Below, one piece after another: positions 42,690 through 52,953 of a stretch of DNA of 64,000 bases (the first letter of the stretch is position 1; every line of letters begins with the position of its first letter). Location of the stretch: the NCBI RefSeq assembly GCF_024139115.2, contig NW_026943548.1, positions 124,001 to 188,000 of the forward strand, read 5' to 3'. The stretch is from Armigeres subalbatus. Its lineage: Eukaryota; Arthropoda; Insecta; Diptera; Culicidae. The position numbers and the translations under genes are program-made. The notes below the pieces were generated by a model. It made no database searches. It saw only the letters and a list, made by a program, of their open reading frames with translations, and had not been told where the DNA came from.

Positions 42690-43700
42690 AAATCCATAAC
42701 AATTAGGAAACTTCCAATAAAGAAATCATGGAATTAGCAATAAAAAAATATCAAATTTTCTACAAATAATGCAAAATTTCCATAAACAATTAAGAATTTT
42801 CCACAAAACAAAAATAAATTAACACTTTTAAAACCAAAAATTACAAACATAAAAGAAGAATTTTCCATAAAGAAATCAAAATGTTCCACGGAAAAAAATA
42901 CAAACATTCCATAAATAAATCAATATTAGAAAAAAATAAAATTTTCAACAAAATAAATATTTTTTTAACAAAAAATTGAAACCTTTCCATGAAAAAATCA
43001 ATAATGAGCATTGAAAAAAAAGGAAATTTTCTATCAAAGAATATAAAAAAGCAATAAAATTAAGCATTTTTCCCTTATTAACCCGTTTGAAGTTCATGGA
43101 AAATTTTATAAATTTGGTTGCTTTTCTTTCTTATTTCCTTATTTTTTTATTGCTCTTTATTGATGTAGCATTGCCCAGGTGTTGCAAATGTCACAATGAA
43201 CTATTTGCAGCACCGCACTCTAGGACAATTTCCGTGCGTTTGTTTTCTTTTCCTCAAAAGCTGACCAAAAATTGTATTTTAAAGACTTTTTACATTTCCC
43301 CGTTAAATTCACTAACTTTTTGTATATACAAACCTTGCGGATCCCAAAACGAATCGATTAGGGGAAAATCTTGCAAATCGGTCAACCCGTTCGCGAGTTA
43401 AATCGTCAGGAAGGAAATCTCATTTTTATTATATAGAGATTATGTGTAGAAAAAAATATCTATTTTGTGAAAATTTTTGTAATTGTTTATTGCTAATATT
43501 GATTTATTCAAGAAAATTTTGAACTTTTTTCGTGGAACATTTTGATTTCTTTATGAAAAATTCTTATTTCACAATTGCAGTTTTTGCTTTCACAAGTGCT
43601 AATTTATTATTGTTGAAATTTGTTTCAGAATTTGCGCTGGAGTTGTTTTGTTTTTTTTTTTCTTTAACAATTTGTAGCAAAATTTCCAAGCAAAATTTTT
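42690..43700. repeat. Inverted AT-rich repeat arms around a 350-bp core
   Basis: The left arm 42690-43040 has TTTTCCATAAAGAAATCAA and CACGGAAAAAAATACAAA words. The right arm 43440-43660 has their reverse complement (TTTTTTCGTGGAACATTTTG, TTTCTTTATGAAAAATT). The core 43090-43440 ends GTTCGCGAGTTAAA...TTTATTATATAGAG, like the arthropod repeat at 11094. Another left-arm copy is at 52134-52325. Confidence 0.55.
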
Positions 43701-44575
43701 CACAGAGAATTGTTCAAAAATCATTCAGAATGCCAGCACTTTATAAGGATTGTATGAGGTAAAGTCAAAGTTTTTACAGGCAATTTCTTTACTGGATTTT
43801 TCCTGAATATCCACATTTCCTGAAATTCTTTTGAAGTTTTTTTCTTGGATTATTGTAAAAACATGAACATTTTTCAAAATTGTAGCTGCAGTCCGCTAAT
43901 GCAAAAGTGTCGGCGATTTGATGCCAAAAACCATCTGCGGCGGTGGCGGGGCGCGGCGGATTTTGACGTAAACTACGTCTAAGGGGAAGCCTCGGATACA
44001 GGGTGCAAAATGAAAATTTCCAAATTGGGGACCGTCACGAAATCATGTAAGATTTTGAACTCTAATAGCGCCTTTATCTTCCGATGGATTTTTGAGATTT
44101 ATATATCAATCGATTCGGAAATTCTCTACCAATTTGTCAATTATATTGAAACTTTGGGTTATGAATGTTAAAATAGGGTATCGGATCATTTTGGCAGCAC
44201 CCTCTTTTCTTGTCCGCAAGAGTCTCGTTTCGGCCGACGCCGTTCAGTGCGGTTGGCTTTTGGACTCTCCTTTTTGTGCGGTGTTTCGCACAAAAAGTAG
44301 AACAATGGAGCCGGACCAGTGACCGCGGTCGAAACAAAGGTAACAAAAATGCGTAATGTAGTGCATGGTGTATAAAAAGTGATCCAGAAAGGGGCATGTT
44401 TGTGCAGGCATGAGACGATCAATTGTTATCAATGCCAATGCCCTTGCTAATAATGCAATCAATTTATATTAAAAAATGACTTTGGAAAATGCATTTTTTT
44501 GCAAACTGAAAACTAATAAGGCCGTTACGCATATTTATTAAAAATAATGGTCTCCGCAAAGTCAAGGGGGAGAAG
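43701..44575. other. No confirmed gene
   Basis: GC-richer short stretch 44200-44330. Overlapping frames of 72-86 codons on both strands cross it. None has a family motif. Confidence 0.3.
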
Positions 44576-44579
44576 GTAA

Positions 44580-44926
44580 TCTTCTTCTACTTCTACTGAA
44601 TCGAGCGGCATGAAAATTTGAATGCAGATGTTTTTAGGGCCGGGGAAGGGTCTTAAGATGGTTAGAGACCCCTCTACTCTTTGAAACCTGGTTCCTATAA
44701 AAATGAAACACCAATTTCATCATAACTCGAGATCAAGCAAATGTAAACAAATCTGGCGTGTGGAGGTTTTGGAAGAGAAGATATGTTTCTGTGGTGGTTT
44801 GCAACGCCTCCCCCTTCTGGAAAGGTGGGCTCCCATACAAATGAACCAAAAATTTTTGCATAACTGGAGAATTAATCAGAGAATAAATCAATTTTAGGCG
44901 AAGCAAAGTTCGACGGGTCTGCTAGT
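44580..44926 (-). repeat. ACTAGCAGACCCG-type dispersed repeat
   Basis: The right end is the reverse complement of ACTAGCAGACCCGTCGAACT. Inside, two ~110-bp units repeat: ACC.CTCTACTCTT..AA and CCTATAAAAATGAAACACCAA against CCCATACAAATGAACCAAAAA. Confidence 0.55.
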
Positions 44927-45064
44927 AAAAAATAAATATTAAAATGAAAAAAAAACTCCTCGGATTTGTTAAATAATGTTTTGAAAGTTCTCAAAATTTA
45001 CCGGAATTTTCTTGCAATAATATTAATAAAATGTTTGCACGAATATTTTATCCATAATGACACT

Positions 45065-45297
45065 TCAAGACAAAATTTTCAAAACGACTTATCTGCTTTT
45101 GTAAACAAAGATTCAAATGTTAATTTGACGAATCTGATAGCACTTCGACGCAAACCAACGCCATCAACAGGTAGCCGAAACCTTCACCTGACTGATAGTG
45201 TTAGTTTGCGTGGGAGTGCTATCAGATTCGTCAAATCGACGTTCGAATCTTTGTTTACAAAAGCAGATAAGTCGTTTTGAAATTTTTGTCTTGACTT
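45065..45297. mobile_element. 233-bp hairpin MITE, ~100-bp arms
   Basis: CAAGACAAAATTTTCAAAAC, CTTATCTGCTTTTGTAAACA, ACGAATCTGATAGCACT at left; the reverse complements follow in order at right. Short loop around 45165-45198. Transcripts of either strand would fold into long double-stranded RNA. Confidence 0.85.
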
Positions 45298-45759
45298 AGT
45301 GTTGGTAGAATCATACTCAAATCTGAATCATCAAGGTTTCATGCACGAGCTAACTCGCCTGCGGTTCTGTAGGAGAAGCATCGCGCTTGAGTTTCTCGGC
45401 CAGAATCGCATCGCTTTGCTCACTCACCGAAAAATGATTTCGTTCTAAAAAGCGTCCAAACGCAATCGAGACGTATGTTTTGTTTATATATAATTATTAG
45501 CCATTGTTTTAGACGAAAAATAGTTAATTCAATGCATTCAACAATAAATAACACGTAAATATCATGCAATGATGCAAATTGCGATTCAAATCATGAGCAA
45601 ATCTCTCGGACATAATTCTGATGGGATTTGACTCACGCATGGTTTGAATTACCGATGAGATTTGAGATTTTGAGATTTTACCAACACTGGTGACACTGCC
45701 AGACAGTAGGAGTTAGAATGTAATAACACACACACTATCTTTTCCCGTCCGCAACGTTT
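45298..45759. other. No recognised gene
   Basis: Unannotated spacer, mixed composition; no frame of note. Confidence 0.4.
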
Positions 45760-46080
45760 CCCGAGTAGACGAAAATAGCTCAATAATATCAAATGTTGAT
45801 AAGATAGCAAAATGAGATATGGACATGATTGATATAAGAGATAAAAGATCAGGCGACAATATCAATATTTTGCACTAAAATATCATGAGAATATCAAGAT
45901 ATGTTATTTGTAATAAGTGATCGATATCAAGTGCCATTATTTTGTTCTTATCCATAGCGTATCTTGATATTTAAATGATATTTATGTGCAAATTTTTGAT
46001 ATTGTGGCCTGTTCTTTTATCTTTTATATCAATCAAGTCCATATCATTTTTTGTTATTCTGTTCATAGCTTTTGTCCCGG
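45760..46080. mobile_element. 321-bp hairpin MITE, ~140-bp arms
   Basis: The left ATATGGACATGATTGATATA, GATAAAAGATCAGGC and AATATCAAGATATG are mirrored at right by CATATCTTGATATT-like, GGCCTGTTCTTTTATC and TATATCAATCAAGTCCATAT. Ends are CCCGAGTAGACGAAAATAGC and GCTTTTGTCCCGG. Confidence 0.8.
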
Positions 46081-46122
46081 TTACTACTCGCGCGCACCAC
46101 AACCAAATTAATTGGGTTTTGG

Positions 46123-46654
46123 TAGGGGAAGGGGGGGCAATATGCCCTAGCTAAGCAAACACTGCTCTATTGTCTTATTTGTAACGCTATTCATGGGTAT
46201 TTTTACATTATGCATCAGTTGAACAAGATAGCTAGTTGATGCCATTCAAAAATTGTCAAAAATCTCAATCATATTGATAATATTCACATTTCAAAAAAGT
46301 GGTGATATTCTGTTGCCGGAAAACTCATGAGGCAAAACGCCTTTTAGCTGGCAGCTCCTAGGGAACAAAGTACCACGCGTCGGCGAAACAGCATTCTAGT
46401 ATGGATAGCCCGTGGAGACGCAAGTACTTTGTAGGTTATTGCCACTAGGGCGTTTTGCCTCGCCAAAATGTTTCTTCAAAATGTGGAAATTTTCGGTTTT
46501 TCCGACCTTCCCATGCACTATTTTGAAACTTTCTTCGCCTATCCTACATAATTTTAGATCTAGTTTTGTTACGGGCATCTTAATGACGGCAAATATGAGG
46601 GAAACCACAAAAGGCGTTTTGCATCGGGGGGGCGTTTTGGGGCCTCTTCCCCTA
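46123..46654. mobile_element. 528-bp MITE with GGGGAAG ends and TA duplication
   Basis: Body 46125-46652: starts GGGGAAGGGGGGGCAATA and ends GGGGCCTCTTCCCC, with TA on both sides. An internal inverted pair GAGGCAAAACGCC (46329) / GGCGTTTTGCCTC (46448) marks a nested hairpin. Short frames of 89-95 codons are incidental. Confidence 0.65.
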
Positions 46655-47011
46655 CATGAGGGCACTGAGGCACTGAGGACTAAATTTGGGTTTTCATAGT
46701 AAATTTTTTAAACAATTGCCGTATCCAACAATTTTCATATCTTAAGATACGCTAGTTTTGTTCGAAACCAGTGACATAAGTAATCAAATGAATTTTCTAA
46801 AAATATTCATGCATGATGGCACTACAATCCTCAATGAACAAAACTGCCTTACGTAGTTTACGTTGGGCGGTTGTGTCTTGTACATAACCCTTCTGATTTT
46901 TTCTTCATATTTTCCCATTTTTCCTTTCCAATTTTTTTGTGGAAATTAAGACTGAATCGCAACCTGTTTTTTCGTTTATTTTTTTTATGGAAATGGGCTA
47001 AGGCTAAGATG

Positions 47012-47150
47012 GTTAAATAACGCAGATACGCATCGACGTTGCGACCGACGCTGCGTTACCGGTTATTTTCGATGCACACCTACGTCTTTTCAACGCTGAG
47101 TTGAAAAGACGCTACGTGGGCATCGGTTCTAAGATGCGCTTTGCGTTTAA
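47012..47150. mobile_element. ~140-bp hairpin element
   Basis: Ends TTAAATAACGCAGATACGCATC and GATGCGCTTTGCGTTTAA. Inner perfect hairpin ACGTCTTTTCAAC / GTTGAAAAGACG at 47090. Confidence 0.55.
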
Positions 47151-47318
47151 TGATTTGTATTTTTTACACCGCTATTGTTATTCACCAAAAACTTTTCGTA
47201 TAAAAAAGACCACGTGGTTCGAGAGCAACACCCCCCCTCCCCCCATGTGGCTTATCGTGGTCATTTTGCAAACCCCCCCCTCCCCCCATATATGACCACG
47301 TGGTTTCTGGACGGCCCC

Positions 47319-47450
47319 TTTCGCATTTTTTTTTTTGAGGGTCGCCCATTCGTTTTATATTTTTTTATTTTTCTGTGGATCTTTGCCCATATTCTTCATG
47401 ATAGTTTTTGGTATTATGCGTTTTTACAGTATAATAACAGATATAATAGC
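47319..47450 (+). repeat. Family H copy, right half
   Basis: TTTCGCA, GGGTCGCCCATTCGTTTTAT, TTTTTCTGTGGATCTTTGCCC and TATGCGTTTTTACAGT continue the copy that breaks at 41489. Confidence 0.8.
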
Positions 47451-47543
47451 ATTAAAAACAATTGTGGAAAACTCATCGAATTAATGACTAAAACAGCTTT
47501 TGTTTGACAAAATTCCGTTCAAAATTATGAAAAATAAACATTT

Positions 47544-47964
47544 TGTTCGCGCCGTCGTCATCGTCGCTGTGCAGTGCTGCTGAGTGTGAAGAGGAACGCG
47601 CCAAACAGAGCAACGTACATTGCTTTATTTGTTTTCTGTTCTGAGTATTGTTTCATTCTGCGCGCCAATACTGATCGCAATGCGATCGTTTGGCGCGCAG
47701 ATAGTCTAATTAGATTTAAATTTGAATGTTTTTGCGCACGTCCCCAAATTATAATTTGTTTTGTATCCGTACTAAGAGTCGCCTATAAAAGGCGACTCTA
47801 GACTCAATGTTTGTACAGTGTTCGCAATAGTAACCTCCGAGTAGGCACGATGCCTCTCGGAGGCAATACAATCAAGTCAAGCTGAAGCAATAATTTCTTT
47901 ATTCGTCACCCGGAGAATCACAAAAAACAACACTACGTAGGGTCGTCCCACCCTGGACGAAACA
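47544..47964 (+). mobile_element. LTR of a Pao/BEL-type retrotransposon with leader
   Basis: 421 bp, starts TGTTCGCGCC and ends CCTGGACGAAACA. A TATA box (GCCTATAAAAGGCG, 47782) lies in a palindromic context and an initiator-like region follows at 47810. Immediately after, TTGGTGCCGTGACCAGGATG (47965) is the primer-binding/leader motif usual in BEL elements. Only about 90 bp of interior remain before the MITE cluster, so this is a truncated element. The second LTR was not found. Confidence 0.7.
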
Positions 47965-48119
47965 TTGGTGCCGTGACCAGGATGGTGCCTGGAATCGACT
48001 TCCCGACACATTTTTTATTTAAAATTTGAATCTTTTGAGCCTATTATTGCGGCTAAGGCTAAGGTCCTATTGTTGTGGTATCGATTCCCATAAGAATTGC
48101 ATGCAATACCGCAACAATA

Positions 48120-48239
48120 GGGCACTGCACGGAAACATCTCTTTCTCTTTCGTTCCTCATAATTTTTGACGTTTACTGGCCTTGTTGTTTTCTAATTACT
48201 TTGCAGCGAGAAAGAATCAAAGCAGTCCGTGCAGTGCCC
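48120..48239. mobile_element. 120-bp MITE, copy 1
   Basis: Perfect ends GGGCACTGCACGG and CCGTGCAGTGCCC, flanked by TA on both sides. Interior TCTCTTTCTCTTTCGTTC; GACGTTTACTGGCCTTG. Confidence 0.9.
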
Positions 48240-48243
48240 TATA

Positions 48244-48363
48244 GGGCACTGCACGGATACATCTCTTTCTCTTTCGTTCTTCATGAAATTTGACGTTTAC
48301 TGGCCTTGTTGTTTTCTATTTTCTTTGCAGCGAAAAAGAGACAAAGCAGTCCGTGCAGTGCCC
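48244..48363. mobile_element. 120-bp MITE, copy 2
   Basis: Same ends and same orientation as copy 1, separated from it by TATA, that is two TA duplications back to back. About 90% identical to copy 1. It shows the element re-targeted its own TA flank. Confidence 0.9.
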
Positions 48364-48594
48364 TATAGGACTGACCTTGAAAAAATGTCGCAACGATAGG
48401 CAACTGCGTCCTATTGTTGCGGTAGTTTGTTTTTATTGTGATAAAAACAAAACAACATAAGTTTAGCACAATTGACGTAATATTTACGAATCTATAATTA
48501 ACGAGCCACCTCTTCGACTACTGCAATGTGGAAAAAGACCAATAGGTAATTTTTAAAGAATTTTTGAACCAATTTTGTTTTGACGCGGTGCTTA

Positions 48595-48690
48595 TCTCCT
48601 CCATAATAGTTCGTTTTACCCTACTACAAAGAGCTATTTATAAGGAGTATTTTCATAAATAAAGATCCAAGAAATGTTGTTCTGGGGCGT
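48595..48690 (-). repeat. Family H fragment
   Basis: CTACTACAAAGAGCTATTTATAAGG to AGAAATGTTGTTCTGGGG matches 35015-35085 of the reference copy. Confidence 0.65.
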
Positions 48691-48897
48691 TAAAATATGC
48701 GTTACTCATGACGTGTCACTTTGTCTGTATACCGTGATGCTTTTGATATGTCATATGACAGTCAATTATTTTTTCGTATCAGTTCGACAGCTTTTCCAGG
48801 AGTTTACTTGAGATATTGGAAAAGTAAAAACGGAATAAACGTAAAATAAAAACGGGAAAATGACACTTCAAGAGTGACGCATTGTTTATTGCTACAT

Positions 48898-49047
48898 GTT
48901 AGAGTCAGTGGCGTAGCCACGGGGGTGGTTTTGGGTATAAACCCCCCCCCAGAGACAAAATTTTTGGAAGAAATTTTTTTTTCGAAAAAAAAAATGTTCG
49001 GAAAACCCCCCCCAGACCAATTTTTTGGCTACGCCACTGGTTAGAGT
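48898..49047. mobile_element. hAT-type MITE, 134 bp, with 8-bp duplication
   Basis: Body 48906-49039. Ends CAGTGGCGTAGCCA and TGGCTACGCCACTG are perfect inverted repeats. GTTAGAGT is duplicated exactly at 48898-48905 and 49040-49047. CAGTGGCGTAG ends and 8-bp duplications are established hAT features. C-tracts in the centre pair with nothing coding. Confidence 0.92.
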
Positions 49048-49279
49048 ACAAAAGTAAGCATGCTGAGACCGTAGAGCATCGTCTCAGTTCAGCTTGTGCG
49101 AAGATAGTAGTGACGACACATGTTTACGTTCAAACTGAATGTTTACACACGTGCTGAGCCTGCCTTGTTTTTTGTATATCGTGAAAAGCATCCTATGATT
49201 GAATCAAAACTAATAAAGAGATCATAGTAAACCTGATTACTTGTATAATGCTACATATTAACTGTTGGGTGTGATATAA

Positions 49280-50030
49280 TTTTATAAATGGCTCCATCCA
49301 TATACTCCGACCATCGGAAAGAAAAGCTATGTTACCTAGAAAATATTCCCATTTATTTGCTTTTGAATTGTTTTTAATTTAAATTAAAATATTGGTGCAA
49401 TCTTGATGAAATTATAACATATAAAGAAAAAGTGCCGAATTTGTACACTTTTTGACTCTTTACTAAAACTGCAATATCTCAGCCCCAGAAAAACATTTCT
49501 TGGATCTTTATTTATGAAAATACTCCTTATAAATAGCTCTTTGTAGTAGGGGGGAAGACGGCTTTGGCAGGTTTTGTTCTATTATTGGCAGGGGGGTTTT
49601 TGTCGACCTAATTTTATGAAATTTGGCCACAATGTTCTTTGACATGCAAAGAATGTTTAGGCCAAATTTGAGCATAGTCAGACATAAAAAACCCCCTGCC
49701 AATAATAGAACAAAACCTGCCAAAGCCGTCATTCCCCCTATGAGAGTTTTTTCTGAACGAGAAAAAAAAAAATTTGTGTGAGGATGAAATAACTTCGATA
49801 ATTAGTCAGAAAAATGTGTTTTTTTTTCAATATAAAAAAAGTTCTGCAGACTGTAAAAACGCATAATACCAAAAACTAATTCTTTTAGAATATGGGCAAA
49901 GATCCACAGAAAAATAAAAAAAATATAAAACAAATGGGTGACCCTAAAAAAAATTGCGAAAGGACCAAACATTTGATTTTTTACCTAAAACAGCTCATTT
50001 TTCAAAAATCGAATTGTCAATTTGTTTTTT
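49280..50030 (-). repeat. Family H copy in reverse, split by a MITE
   Basis: Colinear with 34624-35275 in reverse (CCATCGGAAAGAAAAGCTATG ... TTTTTCAAAAATCGAATTG). The 190-bp MITE sits in the CTACTACAAAGAGC segment. At 49960 it supplies the uninterrupted target sequence for the 5.8-kb insertion. Confidence 0.8.
49547..49740. mobile_element. 190-bp MITE with TA duplication
   Basis: Body 49549-49738. GGGGGGAAGACGGCTTTGGC, AGGTTTTGTTCTATTATTGG at left and CCAATAATAGAACAAAACCT, GCCAAAGCCGTCATTCCCCC at right give ~50-bp inverted ends. TA flanks it on both sides. Confidence 0.9.
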
Positions 50031-50430
50031 ACGCTTACATAATCTGAAATCAGTCTCGATTCAGTCTATAATTAGTGCACCACATGCAAACATTCTATCC
50101 ACAATTTGATCAGCTTCATTGTTTGTACATTTTGGTCTGAATTAATCATATGTTTTGACTTTCTCTCGCAGCCAAGGTGTGAAGGCTATCTCAATCCTAA
50201 ACCGATTGCTGATAAGAGGCACCGAGGTCAACAGCTCGACAGATTAGGTATTCTTCAAAGCTATGGAAAATCAATCATTTTGGGGTAATAAAATAAACAT
50301 GTATACACGTGCTTTGCTTTATCAAAAATAAGATAACAATGAAAACATCCATAATGAAGAACTGCATTTATCAATGTACAGATGCGATCTTAGATGCTGG
50401 TAGATATGTCTTCAAACAAACCAGTTATCT
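50031..50430. other. No recognised gene
   Basis: AT-rich spacer upstream of the candidate exon region. Confidence 0.4.
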
Positions 50431-50779
50431 GAGAATCACAACTGAGCTTTGAATGAGAACAATCGTATCGTTCTCGAGAAAGGCGGATGCATCATCGTTA
50501 AAGTCCTCCGTTCCCATATTGCGACCACGAGCGCCCGCCGATTGTCCCGTACTGAGGAGTGAACACCCAAGAGCCAGTAGTAAAATTTTCAGTCTCGTTC
50601 GAAGGCTCGTCACGAGTGAGATTCCCCGTTCGCTAGAAGTGTTATCGATTAAAGCTTGGAAAAGCGTGCGGTTCAGAAAGTGAAAGATTCTGCACGCTTG
50701 AAGGCGCATATTTTTTGCTGATCTTTGAACTTTCAGCGCTAAGTTCTGGGTTGTTCTGATTGCCGAGGCTTTGGTGGGG

Positions 50780-50923
50780 ATGAGGTGTTTACGTTTGGCG
50801 CTGTTTGCCAGCGTTTTATTATGTGGACAGCAGCCCGAACCGCGACATCTGTGTAGATTGGTGCTGGATCTCACCATCAGTGATTACAACGAAATTAAAC
50901 GTGAGGCTAAATGTGGATATGAG
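50780..50923 (+). CDS. Candidate first coding exon of a secreted protein
   Basis: ATG at 50780, 48 codons, then GAG/GTAAAT, a good insect splice donor at 50924. The peptide starts MRCLRLALFASVLLCGQQ: a basic residue, a hydrophobic core and small residues, a clear signal-peptide profile. A charged segment with two cysteines (HLC...AKCGYE) follows. Upstream 50440-50770 is GC-richer and single-copy in the window, with TCAGTCTCG (50590) resembling an arthropod initiator. The mature part is too short to assign a family, and later exons were not identified. The 150-codon minus frame over 50425-50877 is the competing reading and lacks such organisation. Confidence 0.45.
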
Positions 50924-51089
50924 GTAAATGAATCCAATAATTTGTTTTTCAAATTCGACAGAAGTATTAGAAATGATGGTCATTATCAACGGAAGTTTTG
51001 TGATCATACAACTATAATACATACAAACAATGTGATTCGAAGATCAATTTGTAAATTCGAAATATTGTTTTACATTTCAATCAAATCGT

Positions 51090-51788
51090 GACATTCGGTG
51101 CATGGACATTTGAAGATATCCTGTAAGAATAATTCCTGATAATAGCTTTATTTAGATAACAAACCAGTCTTTCGACGAGCATATTTCATCTTCTTTATGT
51201 CCGAGTATTCCACTGGAGGACTTGCTTTGCTTCTTCTATATCTATTCTCTGGACTCAATTTCGTTAGTCAGAAGAAATTGATTTTATAGCCAAAAACAAA
51301 TTTTATAGCCGTGTTCTGATATCATTTGAGTTCAAAACATGTTGTTTGAAGTGCATGATGTCCATATATATCTACTGATAGACTGTTGACTCTGAAGTGA
51401 TTTGGTCAATCTGCATTCTCTTAGAAGCTGGCAAAAGCAGGTGTTGCATGGCTTTATCATTAGGTAGACCAAAGTTTCAGTGGGCTTGCAAGGTAGGATC
51501 AATCTAGGATTGCAGAAATTCATATCAAGGATAATTTCGGATGGATATATTCTTCTCCTGGGCAAAAAATATCCATGGTAGATGCTACATAAAATACATA
51601 TTCATCAATACAGTTATAGAAAAGTTCCCAATGCTTTTGGGAAACTTATCTATCTATATAAAACTCAATGTTTGTATAGTATATTTATGTATGTTTGACC
51701 ATTTAATTTCACCAAATTTGAAACACATTTTATATTATTTACCTTTTGTTGTTGGGTTGGTTGGTTATAGATCAATATGTACGTAACT
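51090..51788. other. No confirmed gene; AT-rich
   Basis: Near 51650-51720, ATCTATATAAAACTCAATGTTTG, TATGTATGTTTGACC and TTTCACCAAATTTGAAACACAT resemble the head that precedes the 138-bp array at 17350-17440. A related tandem repeat may therefore fill the gap. Confidence 0.4.
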
Positions 51789-51813
51789 NNNNNNNNNNNN
51801 NNNNNNNNNNNNN
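51789..51813. other. Assembly gap (25 N)
   Basis: 25 N; the preceding sequence resembles that before the array near the other gap. Confidence 0.98.
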
Positions 51814-52953
51814 CTAGAAGTTATTACAAAATATGTAATTTCTATTTTAGTGCAATATGATTTTTATAAATAAAAATTTTAACAAAATAGTTTATTCCTA
51901 AGGAGGGACATTCAATTTTACAGGATTTATCCCGTAGCTGACTGATCGTTTCTGCTTTTAAGACTTTATATAGAGAGAATTCTTTGCAACACAATCTTTT
52001 CGGTTCAGTTAGCAAAAATATTCTGAGCTATTTGTTTCAAATGATTATATGATCCTGTATTTATTTTTAAGGATATATTGTTCACCATAAGTTGTCGGGC
52101 AAATGACAACGACTAAATAAAAATGTCTCTAAAAAAATCGAAATTTTTAAAAAAATAAGATAATTGCCTATGAAGAAATCAGTATGAGCAATAAAATATT
52201 CACTACAAATAATTGATAATTTTCCACAAAACGAAAATAAATTAGTACTTTTAAAAACAAAATTGCAATTATGCAAGAATTTTCCATAAAAAATCTAAAT
52301 ATTCACGGAAAAAAATACAAAAGATAATCATGTCAGCAGTGTTGAATAGAAATCGAATAAATCTGATCTGAGCCTTGCTGTGCAAATTGATTCATCAATT
52401 CATGAAACCTTTTCTTCAACAATATCGGAGATTGAAAAAACTATATTTTCCGTAGCTTAAAGTACGTTGGTGTCAAGTGATAGTCAGCGTGTTTTCTGGA
52501 GATATTAATCCATACTTTCAGTTGGATTTTGCCGAACCATAACTTATTTTTAAGAGTAAAAGCATTCTTCTTACGGAGCAGTGTAAGACAACATTATTCT
52601 ACATGAAGTTCAACACTGCTCGTTGAATCGCGAAGAAAAACAACACATTTGCTATTTTATAGCCCGGGACAATAATAATGAAGCGTATTTGCTGTCGGGC
52701 TGGCCTACAATATTAATGTAGTGATCAATTTAATTAATCATGATAATAATACGATTCATGCTTCATTTATCACAACGGTGCAATCTTGACAGAATACCCT
52801 AATGCAAACGAAACAGCCAATGAGAAGCTTCTTTGGTCATATAACGCCTAACAATGGGCACATGGTGTATCTCTGAATCCTTCACGGGCCGCAGAAAAAG
52901 CTAGGAGGGCGCATGCAGTCGCGGGCGCACTTGGGGATCACTGTTTGTTCCGT
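51814..52953. other. AT-rich stretch; repeat arm fragment
   Basis: 52134-52325 copies the left arm at 42690-42910. 52800-52953 is GC-richer and directly adjoins the BEL insertion site. It may belong to the same older element as the env relic at 60160, but shows no clear reading frame. Confidence 0.4.

Larger units (their letters stand above)
41490..47318. mobile_element. 5.8-kb composite insertion with 29-bp inverted ends and TTT duplication
   Basis: The left end GGGGCCATCCAGAAACCACG and the reverse complement of the right end GGGGCCGTCCAGAAACCACG match at 28 of 29 positions, through GTGGTCATAT. TTT is present at 41487-41489 and 47319-47321. The uninterrupted family H copy at 49960 (minus strand) has GGTCCTTTCGC, the predicted empty site. 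Each end also holds the same ~110-bp block (CCCCCCTCCCCCCATGTGGC, CTTATCGTGGTCATTT) in direct orientation, each with only its outer terminus intact. No transposase was found inside. Confidence 0.7.
48065..48424. mobile_element. Palindromic repeat split by two adjacent 120-bp MITEs
   Basis: Outer sequence: CCTATTGTTGTGGTAT / ATACCGCAACAATA (48065-48119) is a near-perfect hairpin, and CCTATTGTTGCGGTAG recurs at 48409. Two 120-bp MITEs (48120-48239, 48244-48363) lie between them. Confidence 0.7.

Noticed and set aside
50425..50877. Minus-strand frame of 150 codons
   Set aside because: Kept only as competitor to the plus-strand exon; no signal, domain or splice logic was seen.
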